From NCBI GenBank assembly GCA_023412715.1, contig JAEZCC010000037.1, positions 103,057 through 167,056 of the forward strand: 64,000 nucleotides of DNA. The letters run 5' to 3'. The notes beneath the pieces are model-generated. The model was not told the origin of the DNA and ran no database searches. It saw nothing but the letters and a program-made list of their open reading frames with translations. The translations under genes were made by a program, and so were the position numbers. Source of the stretch: Bacillota bacterium (GTDB lineage Bacteria > Bacillota > Clostridia > Oscillospirales > Acutalibacteraceae). How positions within the stretch are numbered: position 1 is the first letter of the stretch; every line of letters begins with the position of its first letter. Positions 7,864-16,066 of the stretch are shown piece by piece.

Positions 7864-9375
7864 TCACTCGATGATGCTTTTGCCGGTCATTTCCGGCGGC
7901 TGCGGCAGGCCGAGAATTTTCAGCATGGTCGGGGCGATGTCCGCCAGACGGCCGCCCTCGCGCAGCTTGCACGGATACCCGACGACGCAGAACGGAACCG
8001 GGTTCGTGGTGTGCGCGGTGAACGGCGTCCCGTCCTCCGCCAGCATCCGCTCGGCGTTGCCGTGGTCGGCGGTGATCAGCGCCGCGCCGCCCTTGGCCAG
8101 AACGGCGTCCACGACTTTGCCCACGCAGGTGTCGACCGCCTCCACGGCGGCTTTCGCGGCGTCGAAGACGCCGGTGTGGCCGACCATGTCGCAGTTTGCA
8201 AAGTTCAGGATGATGACGTCGTACTTGCCGCTCGCGATGCGCTTCAGCAGCTCGTCGGTCACGAGGTAGGCGCTCATCTCAGGCTGCATGTCGTAGGTCG
8301 CCACCTTGGGGGAGTGGATCAGCGCGCGATCCTCGCCGGGGTACACGGTTTCCACGCCGCCGTTGAAAAAGAACGTGACGTGGGCGTACTTTTCCGTCTC
8401 CGCGATGCGGAGCTGGTGAAGCCCCCTGGCGGAAATGTATTCGGCAAAGGTGTTTTTCAGCTTTTCCGGGCCGAAGGCGACTTCCACGTTCGGCATGGTC
8501 GCGTCGTACTGCGTCATGCAGACGAAATGGAGGGGGAAGAAACCCTTCCTGCGCTCGAAGCCCTTGAAGTCGGGGTCGACCAGCGTGCGGGTGATCTCCC
8601 TCGCGCGGTCGGGCCGGAAGTTGAAGAAAATCACGGAGTCGCCGGGAGCGATGGCCGCGCCCTTGGCGCAGACCGCGGGGACGACGAATTCGTCCGTCAC
8701 GCCGTTTTTGTACGAATCCTCGACGGCCTTGACCGGGTCGCCGGCCTCCACGCCTTCGCCGTAAACCATGGCGGCGTACGCTTTGCCCACGCGCTCCCAG
8801 CGGTTGTCGCGGTCCATGGCGTAATAGCGGCCCATGACCGTGGCGATGCGGCCGACGCCGATCTCTTTGCACTTTTCGACGCACCCGGCGACGTAGTCTT
8901 TCCCGGAGGAAGGAGGAACGTCGCGCCCGTCGAGAAACGCGTGAATCCATACGTTTTTGCAGCCGCGCCGTTTTGCAAGCTCCAGAACGGCGTACATATG
9001 CGTGTTGTGGCTGTGCACGCCGCCGTCGGAAAGCAGGCCCATAACGTGCAGCGCCTTGCCGGAGGCGACGGCCTTGTCAATCGCGCCGACAAGCGCGGGG
9101 TTCGAGTAGAAGTCGCCGTCTTCCACGGATTTTGTGATGCGGGTCAGCTCCTGGTAGACGATTCTGCCGGCGCCGATGTTGGTGTGCCCGACCTCGGAGT
9201 TGCCCATCTGGCCCTCCGGCAGGCCGACGGAAAGGCCAGAAGCGCCGATCTGCGTCAGGGGATTTTCAGAAAAAATACGGTCGAGGTTCGGTTTTTTCGC
9301 GGCCTTGATGGCGTTGCCGTAGTCCGGGCCGTTGCCGAATCCGTCCATGATGATCAGAATTAATGGCTTATGCAT
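7864..9375 (-). CDS. gpmI: 2,3-bisphosphoglycerate-independent phosphoglycerate mutase
   Basis: 503 aa, the usual length. It interconverts 3- and 2-phosphoglycerate in glycolysis with two Mn ions, in the alkaline-phosphatase superfamily. Seen are the N-terminal LIIMDGFG metal motif, the LPEGQMGNSEVGHTNIGAGR block containing the phosphoserine (QMGNSEVGH), HAFLDGRDVPP, and the C-terminal metal ligands in NFANCDMVGHTG and LITADHGNAERM. It is the last gene of pgk-tpiA-gpmI, 27 bp after tpiA. The long open frame on the opposite strand is a GC-codon shadow. Confidence 0.98.
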   Translation of the reverse strand: MHKPLILIIMDGFGNGPDYGNAIKAAKKPNLDRIFSENPLTQIGASGLSVGLPEGQMGNSEVGHTNIGAGRIVYQELTRITKSVEDGDFYSNPALVGAIDKAVASGKALHVMGLLSDGGVHSHNTHMYAVLELAKRRGCKNVWIHAFLDGRDVPPSSGKDYVAGCVEKCKEIGVGRIATVMGRYYAMDRDNRWERVGKAYAAMVYGEGVEAGDPVKAVEDSYKNGVTDEFVVPAVCAKGAAIAPGDSVIFFNFRPDRAREITRTLVDPDFKGFERRKGFFPLHFVCMTQYDATMPNVEVAFGPEKLKNTFAEYISARGLHQLRIAETEKYAHVTFFFNGGVETVYPGEDRALIHSPKVATYDMQPEMSAYLVTDELLKRIASGKYDVIILNFANCDMVGHTGVFDAAKAAVEAVDTCVGKVVDAVLAKGGAALITADHGNAERMLAEDGTPFTAHTTNPVPFCVVGYPCKLREGGRLADIAPTMLKILGLPQPPEMTGKSIIE

Positions 9376-9402
9376 AGGGATCCTCCTTCTGGCAGGCCAG
9401 GT

Positions 9403-10170
9403 TTACCTGCCCGCCGCTTTGACGATTTCCGCGAAGTCCGCTGGTTTCAGCGAAGCGCCGCCGATCAGCCCGCCGTCGACGGCGGGCTGCGCGAGCAGCT
9501 CCGCCGCGTTTTTGGCGTTCATGGAACCGCCGTACTGAATGGTGAACGCGTCCGCGGCGCTCTTGCCGTACAGGCCGGCAATCACGGAACGGATGGAGGC
9601 GCAGACCTCGTTTGCCTGCTGCGCCGTGGCCGTTTTGCCGGTTCCGATGGCCCAGATGGGCTCGTAGGCGATGATGATGCGCTTCAGATCTTCGGCGGAG
9701 ACGCCGCCGAGGGCGATTTTCGTCTGCATGGCGACAAGCTCGGCGGTGATGCCCTGCTCGCGCTGCGCAAGCGATTCGCCGACGCAGAGAATCACGGTGA
9801 GGCCGGCGTCCAAAGCCGCGCGGACGCGCTGGTTGACCGTCGCGTCCGTCTCGCCGAAATAGGTCCTGCGCTCGCTGTGGCCGATGATGACGTACTGCAC
9901 GCCCATGGAGGCGAGCATGGGGGCCGAGACTTCCCCGGTGAAGGCGCCGGACTGTGCCCAGTGGCAGTTTTCCGCACCGACGCCGATGTCCGTGCCCTTC
10001 GTCGCTTCCAGGGCGGTTTCAAGGTCGACGTACGGCACGCAGACGACGACGCCGCAGCCGGCGTTTTTCACGAGCGGCTTGATCCCCTCAATGAGTTCCT
10101 TTGCCTCGGCGGGCGTCTTGTTCATTTTCCAGTTTCCGGCGATGACTGCTTTTCTGAGCTGTTTGTTCAT
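9403..10170 (-). CDS. tpiA: Triosephosphate isomerase
   Basis: 255 aa. It interconverts dihydroxyacetone phosphate and glyceraldehyde-3-phosphate. Family signatures are AGNWKMNKTPAEA (catalytic Asn/Lys), VIIGHSERRTYFGE (catalytic His), AYEPIWAIGTGKTAT (catalytic Glu and flexible loop 6), and YGGSMNAKNAAELL followed by GGASL for phosphate binding. It is the middle gene of the glycolytic operon, 79 bp after pgk and 27 bp before gpmI. Confidence 0.98.
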   Translation of the reverse strand: MNKQLRKAVIAGNWKMNKTPAEAKELIEGIKPLVKNAGCGVVVCVPYVDLETALEATKGTDIGVGAENCHWAQSGAFTGEVSAPMLASMGVQYVIIGHSERRTYFGETDATVNQRVRAALDAGLTVILCVGESLAQREQGITAELVAMQTKIALGGVSAEDLKRIIIAYEPIWAIGTGKTATAQQANEVCASIRSVIAGLYGKSAADAFTIQYGGSMNAKNAAELLAQPAVDGGLIGGASLKPADFAEIVKAAGR

Positions 10171-10205
10171 AGCGATTTCCTTTCCTCAGGTCAATGGAGC
10201 AGCGA

Positions 10206-10230
10206 GCGGGGACGGTGTGCCCGTCCCCGC
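10206..10230. other. Perfect 10-bp hairpin between pgk and tpiA
   Basis: GCGGGGACGG pairs with CCGTCCCCGC across five nt. Read in the operon's direction it lacks a T-run, so it looks like a processing or mRNA-stability hairpin, not a terminator. Confidence 0.5.
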
Positions 10231-10249
10231 CCCGTTTTGATCCATATTG

Positions 10250-11443
10250 TTATTTGTCGTTCAGGCAGGCGATTCCGGGAAGGATCTTGCCCTCCAGAAA
10301 TTCCAGCGAAGCGCCGCCGCCTGTGGAGATGTGCGTCATCTTGTCGGCAAAGCCGAGCTTTTCAATCGCCGCAGCGGAATCGCCGCCGCCGATGATCGAA
10401 ATGGCTCCGCTGTCCGCAACCGCCTGCGCCACGGCGATGGTGCCGTTCGCAAAGTGTTCCCACTCGCTCACGCCCATCGGGCCGTTCCAGACGACCGTTC
10501 CGGCGCCGGCGATGGTCTTCGAGAAAAGCTCCTGCGTCTTTTCGCCGATATCCAGGCCCATCCAGCCGTCCGGGATGCTGTCGGAGTAGATGCGCATATA
10601 GATGGTGTCCGATTTATATTCGCGGCCGATGACGTTGTCGACCGGAATGAGGAAGCTCACGTTCTTTTCTTTGGCTTTGGCCATGATGTCTTTCGCAAGG
10701 TTGATTTTGTCGTTCTCGCAGATGGAAGAGCCGATGGAATAGCCCAGGGCCTTCATGAAGGTGTACGCCATGCCGCCGCCGATGATGAGCGTGTCCACTT
10801 TGTCGAGCAGGTTGGTGATGACGCCGATTTTGTCCGACACCTTCGCGCCGCCGAGGATGGCGACGAACGGGCGCTTGGGGTTCTGCAGCGCGTTGCCCAT
10901 GACGGTGATTTCCTTCTGGATCAGGAACCCGCATACGGCGGGCAGGTAGTCCGCGACGCCGGCCGTGGAGGCGTGTGCGCGGTGGGCGGTGCCGAACGCG
11001 TCGTTCACGTAGATTTCCGCAAGAGAGGCGAGCTCTTTCGCGAAAGCCGGGTCGTTCTTTTCTTCCTCTTTATGGAAGCGGACGTTTTCAAGCAGCTCCA
11101 CTTCGCCGTCTTTGAGGGCTGCGGCGATGCTTTTCGCGCTTTCGCCGACGACGTCCTTGGCCATCTTGACTTCCTGGCCGAGCGCTTTCGAAAGGTAAGC
11201 GGCTACCGGGGCGAGGGAATATTTCATGTTGAATTCGCCCTTCGGACGCCCCAGGTGGGAACAGAGGATCACTTTCGCCTTATGATCCACCAGATAGCGG
11301 ATGGTCTTCAGCGCCTCGTTGATCCGCTTCGGGTCCGAGATGTTTCCCGCTTCGTCGAACGGAACGTTGAAATCGCACCGGACAAGGACCTTTTTCCCCG
11401 TCACGTCAATGTCTTCCACGGTCTTTTTATTGAGGTAATTCAT
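10250..11443 (-). CDS. pgk: Phosphoglycerate kinase
   Basis: 397 aa. It transfers phosphate from 1,3-bisphosphoglycerate to ADP. Family motifs are VLVRCDFNVPFDEAGNI at the N-terminus, SHLGRPKGEFN, the FGTAHRAHAS triose-binding region, GGAKVSDKIGVI, and the C-terminal nucleotide site WNGPMGVSEWE and GGGDSAAAIEKLG. It is the first gene of the operon behind a strong promoter. Its usual partner gap lies separately at 25.5 kb on the other strand. Confidence 0.98.
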   Translation of the reverse strand: MNYLNKKTVEDIDVTGKKVLVRCDFNVPFDEAGNISDPKRINEALKTIRYLVDHKAKVILCSHLGRPKGEFNMKYSLAPVAAYLSKALGQEVKMAKDVVGESAKSIAAALKDGEVELLENVRFHKEEEKNDPAFAKELASLAEIYVNDAFGTAHRAHASTAGVADYLPAVCGFLIQKEITVMGNALQNPKRPFVAILGGAKVSDKIGVITNLLDKVDTLIIGGGMAYTFMKALGYSIGSSICENDKINLAKDIMAKAKEKNVSFLIPVDNVIGREYKSDTIYMRIYSDSIPDGWMGLDIGEKTQELFSKTIAGAGTVVWNGPMGVSEWEHFANGTIAVAQAVADSGAISIIGGGDSAAAIEKLGFADKMTHISTGGGASLEFLEGKILPGIACLNDK

Positions 11444-11523
11444 GCAAGCCGCTCCTTCTTTATTTTGCTTCCCTTGACTTTGCTTGGATTTTACTATTTG
11501 TTTACATTATAACAATCATGGAT

Positions 11524-11552
11524 ATTATACAACCAATTTCATCCGTTTTCAA
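11524..11552 (-). promoter_or_regulatory. Promoter of the pgk-tpiA-gpmI operon
   Basis: Minus-strand TTGAAA (11552-11547), 17-nt spacer, perfect TATAAT (11529-11524). It lies about 80 bp upstream of pgk. A second TATAAT further downstream (spacer 18 from a poor -35) could be an alternative. Confidence 0.7.
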
Positions 11553-11586
11553 GCATTTTCAATCCCGTCTGCGGTTTCACGGCAGA

Positions 11587-12090
11587 TTACCGCCACGTGA
11601 ATTCCCTAAGCTGGCCCTTGCACAGCAGGCCCGGGTAATTCCACTGCCGCAGCACCTCGTAGACGCCGACGGCGACGGAATTCGAGAGGTTCAGGCTGCG
11701 CGCGTCGGGGTGGTCCAGCATGGGGATGCGCACGCAGGTTTCGGGGTTGTCGTACAACAGCTTTTCGGGCAGGCCGCGCGTCTCTTTGCCGAAGACGAGG
11801 TAGCAGCCGTCCGGGTACGTGACCTGCGAGAAGACATGCTGCCCCTTGGTTGAAAAATAGAAAAATTTGCCTGAATTGCGTGAAAAGAATTCGGAAAGAC
11901 TGCTGTAGAGGGTGATGTCGAGCAGATGCCAGTAGTCGAGGCCAGCGCGTTTGAGCTTGCGGTCGTCTATGGCGAAGCCGAGCGGCCCGACGAGGTGCAG
12001 GCGCGCGCCCGCGGCGGCGCAGGTTCGGGCGACGTTTCCCGTGTTTTGCGGGATTTCCGGCTCGACCATCACAATGTTCAGTATTGACAT
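11587..12090 (-). CDS. trmL: tRNA (cytidine/uridine-34-2'-O)-methyltransferase TrmL
   Basis: 167 aa, a minimal SPOUT (SpoU-class) methyltransferase. TrmL 2'-O-methylates the wobble nucleotide of leucine tRNAs using S-adenosylmethionine, acting as a dimer. SPOUT motifs are PEIPQNTGNVARTCAA (motif 1), LVFGKETRGLP (motif 2) and IPMLDHPDARSLNLSNSVAVGVYE (motif 3), which form the C-terminal trefoil knot. It is a single gene on the minus strand. Confidence 0.95.
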   Translation of the reverse strand: MSILNIVMVEPEIPQNTGNVARTCAAAGARLHLVGPLGFAIDDRKLKRAGLDYWHLLDITLYSSLSEFFSRNSGKFFYFSTKGQHVFSQVTYPDGCYLVFGKETRGLPEKLLYDNPETCVRIPMLDHPDARSLNLSNSVAVGVYEVLRQWNYPGLLCKGQLREFTWR

Positions 12091-12434
12091 AAATTTCTCC
12101 TTTATAAGCGGCGGCGCGACGCCGATATCAAGCCGCGCCGTTCGGCAAAATGAAAGTTCCGGGCTGCGGCCGGCGCGGGAGTCCAGGGAATTGCTCTCGC
12201 AGACCCAAAGATGTTGCCGGGAGCGTCTCCCGGCTGTCCGGGCAAAGAAAACCCGGAATTTTCACATAGCCGTACGCCCGGCCGCGGCGACACGCCGCTA
12301 ACCGGCGCGTCCTGATCGCGCAGGCACCGCGCCGCTGGCAGCATTTCACATCAATATTTTTTACCAGAAGGGGGAGAATGATGAACGGGCTGAATCTGAT
12401 TCGCACTATCAATTGTATTTGGAGGTTTTACAAT
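12091..12434. other. Non-coding region between trmL and a small membrane-protein gene
   Basis: It is GC-rich and no ORF I can support runs through it. One perfect hairpin (GCCGGGAG, 3-nt loop, CTCCCGGC; 12216-12234) is visible. The AT-richer last 90 bp should hold the divergent promoters. Confidence 0.4.
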
Positions 12435-12614
12435 ATGCAACAGCAGGCAATGGGATTTGTGAAGGGCATGGGCGCCGGCCTTGTGGCCGGGATCACGGTG
12501 GCCGCCGTCGGAAGCAGAATGATGAACGACAACCGGGGACTCCGCCGCCGCGCGAACAGGACCCTGCGCAACGTCAACGAGCTGATCGGAAACATGCAGG
12601 GAATGTTCCGGTAA
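12435..12614 (+). CDS. Small single-span membrane protein
   Basis: 59 aa. The start at 12435 (MQQQAMGF) is chosen because a GGAGGT site lies 9 nt upstream; in-frame ATGs further up lack one. A glycine-rich hydrophobic helix (GMGAGLVAGITVAAVGS) is followed by a basic, asparagine/arginine-rich tail. The layout resembles small YtxH-like envelope proteins. I cannot give a function. It is monocistronic, with its terminator directly behind it. Confidence 0.7.
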   Translation: MQQQAMGFVKGMGAGLVAGITVAAVGSRMMNDNRGLRRRANRTLRNVNELIGNMQGMFR

Positions 12615-12626
12615 GCGCAAAGCCGA

Positions 12627-12665
12627 AAAGGAACGGATTTTTCAGAGGATCCGGTCCTTTTTTTG
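12627..12665 (+). terminator. Terminator after the small membrane-protein gene
   Basis: AAGGA-CGGAT pairs with ATCCG-TCCTT and is followed by seven T residues. Confidence 0.8.
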
Positions 12666-12765
12666 TGCCGGAACGGCCCGGCAGTTACCTATTATATCAT
12701 ATTGAAGAAGAATCGGAGACGGGGATCCGCAAATTTTGCCGAAACCCGCACGAATGAGAAGAAGC

Positions 12766-12808
12766 TTGAAAAATCCCGCCTCATAAGATATCATAGAAAC
12801 ATCTTATG
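12766..12808 (+). promoter_or_regulatory. Promoter and operator of the MORN-MBL operon
   Basis: TTGAAA (12766-12771), 17-nt spacer, TATCAT (12789-12794). A perfect inverted repeat, CATAAGAT at 12782-12789 and ATCTTATG at 12801-12808 with 11 nt between, straddles the -10 and the start of transcription. That is the usual position of a repressor operator. Confidence 0.55.
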
Positions 12809-12893
12809 TTGGCAGTTTCTTCATATCGGCATTTCAGGCGATCCCCGCGGGCCGGAGGGCGCGGCCGGGCGAGATTGCCGGGGAGGGACGCAA

Positions 12894-14324
12894 ATGTCCG
12901 GGCAGACGACTGTTTCGGAGTATTATTCTGTCAGCTGCAGGCCGTTCGACGGGCCGGGGGACGGCGCGCTGCTTTCCGAGGTGCGCAGGGAATATTTTTC
13001 GGGCGGGAAGACGGTGAAGGGCACGGCGGGCGCCGTGGAGAACGGCAGCGCGGTGCGAATCCGCTACCGCGTGGGCAAAGGCGTTTTCCAGTGGAGAAAG
13101 TCGTGCGGGCGCACGGCTTTGCAGGAGTCCTTCCCGCTTGAGGGGGGCGGCTGGCGGCTGGTGTCCCACGATCTGCAGGGAAAGCTCGTCTCCGCCGCGA
13201 CGTTCGACGGCTCCCTGCGCTGGCTGCAGACGGCCTATTACGACGGCGACCCCATGGAACCCGCCGCCGTTCTGGCGCGGCGCGGGGACGGCATTACGAT
13301 GCTGGAGCGCGACCCGCAGACGGGCCGGTACGTCCGGCGCAGCCTTCTGCCCTGCGCGGTGGAGCCCGGAACGGCGGCGCAGAGCTACATAGACGGCAGG
13401 GCGGGCGAGCCGCGGGTGCTGGCGCAGACGAACGCCGGGACCTTCTGCTTCTGCCCCGCGCAGGAACGGGAACTCCGCCTTTCCCTGCGCGGCGAAATCG
13501 CGGGGAAAGAAGTCTCGCTGACCCCGGACTGGCCCCGTGAGGAGGATGCGCGGCTCGACTTCCGCGTTATGGAAAACGACGGGCAGGCGCTCCGCGCGGC
13601 GGCCCTGCAAAAAAAGCCCGAAGAGAAGCCTGCGCAGGAGGAAAGCTCCGCGCCGGGGCCGGAGGCCCCATCCGCTCCCGCCGCGGAGGATTACGCCGCC
13701 GATCACGAAATCTATCTTTCCGACGTTCCGCCTTCCGGCAGGTACTCGGTGGCGGCCAAAGGGCTTTCCGGCGGGGTGATCCACGCCGCCGGGCTGAAAA
13801 GCTGCGACGCCCCCCGGGGAAATCCCCCTTCCTGTGCGCTGATCCCGGCAAAGCGCATCGTGGTCAGCTCGATGGAAAGCTACCAGTATTTCGGCAAGCT
13901 GCTGAACGGCCTGCGCGAGGGGCGGGGCCGCACGCAGATGCTGGACGGGCGCACGGCCTACGAGGGCGGCTACCGCGACGACATGCGCGACGGGTTCGGG
14001 GTATATTATTACAAATCAGGGAAATTATGTTACGTGGGCGGCTGGCGCAGGAACCTGCGGAACGGCATGGGGGTCGCCTTCGGCTCGAAGGACGGCTCCA
14101 TCTTCGTGGGCCGCTGGGAAAACGGCGTCGCCACGGGGAACGGCTCCGCGTTCGACCTCGACGGCAACCTGATCTACACCGGCGGCTGGAAGGACGGCAG
14201 GCGCCACGGCCGCGGCACCGAGTACCGCGGCGGGCGCATCGTGCGGGTCGGGGAATGGAAGGACGGCCGTTTCTGCTCCGGCTACAGCCGCGTCGGCGGG
14301 CCGGGGGAAGGCCCCGGCGCGTGA
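12894..14324 (+). CDS. MORN-repeat protein
   Basis: 476 aa. The C-terminal third (residues about 329-465) is a run of MORN repeats: YQYFGKLLNGLREGRG, YEGGYRDDMRDGFGVYY, YVGGWRRNLRNGMGVAF, FVGRWENGVATGNGSAF and YTGGWKDGRRHGRGTEY. The N-terminal 300 residues also contain YFSGGKTVKG- and YDGD-type repeats of antitoxin/MORN-variant character, then a Pro/Ala/Glu-rich linker (about 240-265). No signal peptide is seen, so it is probably cytosolic. The start at 12894 follows GGGAGGGA. Its stop overlaps the GTG start of the MBL-fold gene, so the two are translationally coupled. MORN repeats commonly mediate protein or lipid contacts; the cellular role here is unknown. Confidence 0.85.
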   Translation: MSGQTTVSEYYSVSCRPFDGPGDGALLSEVRREYFSGGKTVKGTAGAVENGSAVRIRYRVGKGVFQWRKSCGRTALQESFPLEGGGWRLVSHDLQGKLVSAATFDGSLRWLQTAYYDGDPMEPAAVLARRGDGITMLERDPQTGRYVRRSLLPCAVEPGTAAQSYIDGRAGEPRVLAQTNAGTFCFCPAQERELRLSLRGEIAGKEVSLTPDWPREEDARLDFRVMENDGQALRAAALQKKPEEKPAQEESSAPGPEAPSAPAAEDYAADHEIYLSDVPPSGRYSVAAKGLSGGVIHAAGLKSCDAPRGNPPSCALIPAKRIVVSSMESYQYFGKLLNGLREGRGRTQMLDGRTAYEGGYRDDMRDGFGVYYYKSGKLCYVGGWRRNLRNGMGVAFGSKDGSIFVGRWENGVATGNGSAFDLDGNLIYTGGWKDGRRHGRGTEYRGGRIVRVGEWKDGRFCSGYSRVGGPGEGPGA

Positions 14325-15637
14325 ACGTCTCGGTGGATCTGCACGACGTGGAGTACGGCGAATGCGTCGTCCTGCACGGCGGTGGGCCCGCCCCCGGAGG
14401 CGAGGCGCTGATGGTGGACTGCGGCAGCAGCAACCGCCTGATCCGGGACGGGAACGTCCCGTTCTTCGAGTATGTGCGCCGCGGCGTCATGCCGCGCTAC
14501 GCCGGCATGCGGGAGCGATCCTTTCTGCTGTCGCACTGCCACCGCGACCACCTCTGCGGGCTGTGGAGGATCCTGCGGGAGGACCCGGGGTATTTCGGCC
14601 GCCTGCTTCTCCCCGCGTTCCCTTCGGGGGAGGACGGCCGCCCCGCCCTGCTGGAGTTCGCGCTGTACGTGCATGTCTTTGTCGGGCGCATGACGGCCTA
14701 CAGGCGCCTGAACACGGGCATGCTGCGGCTGTATCCGCGCGCCGTGCGCGCCGCGGGGGCCGGGCGCGTGTTCCCGCTGCGGGCGGGGTCCGTGTTCCCG
14801 TTCTGCGGGGAGGAGTACGAGGTCCTCTGGCCGCCGGATTCCGGCTTCCCGTTCGCGGGGGAGCTGGAGGGCAGGCTCGCCCGGTGGGATTCCCTCCTGG
14901 CCGGGCCGTCCCTGCCGCCGGCGGCGGGGGAGTTCCTGCGGGTGAAAGCGGAATTTTCCGCCGCCTGCGCCGCCTTCTGCCGGCAGAGCCCGGTGGATCC
15001 GCATGCGGTTTCGCAGGCCGACGCCCTCCTCTGCCGCGCGGAATCGCTTGTGCCGGAGCTTTGCCGCGCGCCCTGCGCCGGGCGCATCACGGCGGAGGCT
15101 TCTTCGCGGGAATCGCAGCAGGCGTATTCCGAGGCGCTGAACGCGGCCTCCGTCGTTTTCCAGAATATCAGGCGGCCGGGCCGCGGGCCGGATTCCCGCC
15201 GCAGGGACATCCTCATGACGGGGGACGCCCCGCCCGCCGTGCTCGGCGCGGTTTCCCCCCGCCTTTGCGACGGCTATTATATTCTCAAGGCGCCGCACCA
15301 CGGCTCGCAGAGCTGCTTTTCCCCGCTTTTCCGCGGGATCGCCGCGGCGCACGTCCTCATCAGCACCGGCGTCTCGGGCGCTCCGGTTTCGCCGGAATAC
15401 ACCCGCCTGCCGGGCATCCGCCACTGCACCGGCTGCAGCGTCTGTCCCCGCTTCGAGCGGGAGCGCTCCTGCTGCAACCGCCTTTCCCTCTGCTGGGAGC
15501 GGCCCCGGCCGGCATTCCCCGTTTCCTGCGCTTTCGGCGCGGGGATCCGCGGCGGGAGCGTCCCGCCGTGCGGCGTGCGGGTGCTGTCGCCCTCCGGCGC
15601 CCGCGCGTGCCTGTGCGACCGCCGCCGGAGCGGCTGA
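14321..15637 (+). CDS. Metallo-beta-lactamase-fold hydrolase coupled to MORN protein
   Basis: 438 aa from the GTG at 14321 (GTGA overlap with the MORN gene stop). MBL-fold metal ligands are visible: VDCGSSN strand, HCHRDH (H72, H74, D76, H77), the late ILMTGDAPP aspartate (about residue 302) and APHHGSQS (about 325-331), the order seen in ComEC/Rec2-type MBL domains. There is no membrane part, so this is a free-standing hydrolase. A long insert (about 80-290) separates the metal motifs, and the C-terminus has a cysteine cluster (CTGCSVCPRFERERSCC) that could bind zinc. Substrate is unknown; a phosphodiester or nucleic-acid substrate is plausible for this subgroup. Confidence 0.82.
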   Translation: MNVSVDLHDVEYGECVVLHGGGPAPGGEALMVDCGSSNRLIRDGNVPFFEYVRRGVMPRYAGMRERSFLLSHCHRDHLCGLWRILREDPGYFGRLLLPAFPSGEDGRPALLEFALYVHVFVGRMTAYRRLNTGMLRLYPRAVRAAGAGRVFPLRAGSVFPFCGEEYEVLWPPDSGFPFAGELEGRLARWDSLLAGPSLPPAAGEFLRVKAEFSAACAAFCRQSPVDPHAVSQADALLCRAESLVPELCRAPCAGRITAEASSRESQQAYSEALNAASVVFQNIRRPGRGPDSRRRDILMTGDAPPAVLGAVSPRLCDGYYILKAPHHGSQSCFSPLFRGIAAAHVLISTGVSGAPVSPEYTRLPGIRHCTGCSVCPRFERERSCCNRLSLCWERPRPAFPVSCAFGAGIRGGSVPPCGVRVLSPSGARACLCDRRRSG

Positions 15638-15857
15638 ACCGGCTCCGTGCGGGCGGCCGTTTTTTTATAAATTCTTAACACGGGGATAATGAAAAGGACG
15701 TTTTTTCTGTTGTATACTTTCCAATGTATTTCACTTTCTCTTCCCGGTGCGGCCCAAGATGGAAGTTTCTTCCTGAGAAATTGAAATTTTTGGCTTGAAT
15801 CCTGTAAATTCCATCAACTGAAAGCAAAAATTATGAAAAAATATATCCATTATCTAC

Positions 15858-15886
15858 TTGACAACATATGCTAAATATCTTATAAT
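15858..15886 (+). promoter_or_regulatory. Consensus sigma-A promoter of the S-layer-like gene
   Basis: Perfect TTGACA (15858-15863), exact 17-nt spacer, perfect TATAAT (15881-15886). Transcription should begin near 15893 and leave a 5' leader of about 174 nt. It is the best match to consensus of the host promoters I noted. Confidence 0.85.
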
Positions 15887-15893
15887 CCAATTA

Positions 15894-16000
15894 AACATAT
15901 GGGCGGCATCCTGCGGTCGCGGACTCCATGCGTGCCGGAAGGGACGAAGGGGCTGTGCGGTACCGACAAGTCAGGGGACTCTTTAACACCCATGACGCAC
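15894..16000 (+). ncRNA. Structured 5' leader of the S-layer-like mRNA
   Basis: The GC-rich leader starts at the predicted transcription start. Its ends pair (ATGGGCG at 15899-15905 with CACCCAT at 15987-15993, one mismatch), enclosing about 80 nt with further complementarity (GGCA/TGCC, a CGGTACCG palindrome). This looks like a closed RNA domain within otherwise AT-rich flanks. It does not match any riboswitch consensus I know. It could be a regulatory aptamer or a 5' stabiliser of an abundant mRNA. Confidence 0.4.
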
Positions 16001-16066
16001 ATGTATGTTAAATTCTCATAGGCACACGCAAATGCACAACGACTATTTTTAAGGAGGACAAAAAGG

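Noticed and set aside
7795..9363. 522-codon open frame opposite gpmI (and similar long frames opposite tgl, pgk, the MORN gene and glnS)
   Set aside because: Such frames arise in GC-rich genes with strong third-position bias. They are Arg/His/Asp/Gly-rich without family motifs, while the opposite strand encodes perfect known enzymes.
15894..16000. T-box or c-di-GMP riboswitch upstream of the S-layer-like gene
   Set aside because: GCGGTACCG superficially recalls the T-box GGTGGNACCGCG, but there is no antiterminator/terminator pair and no specifier loop, and the downstream gene is not a T-box target. The GEMM core is absent too.
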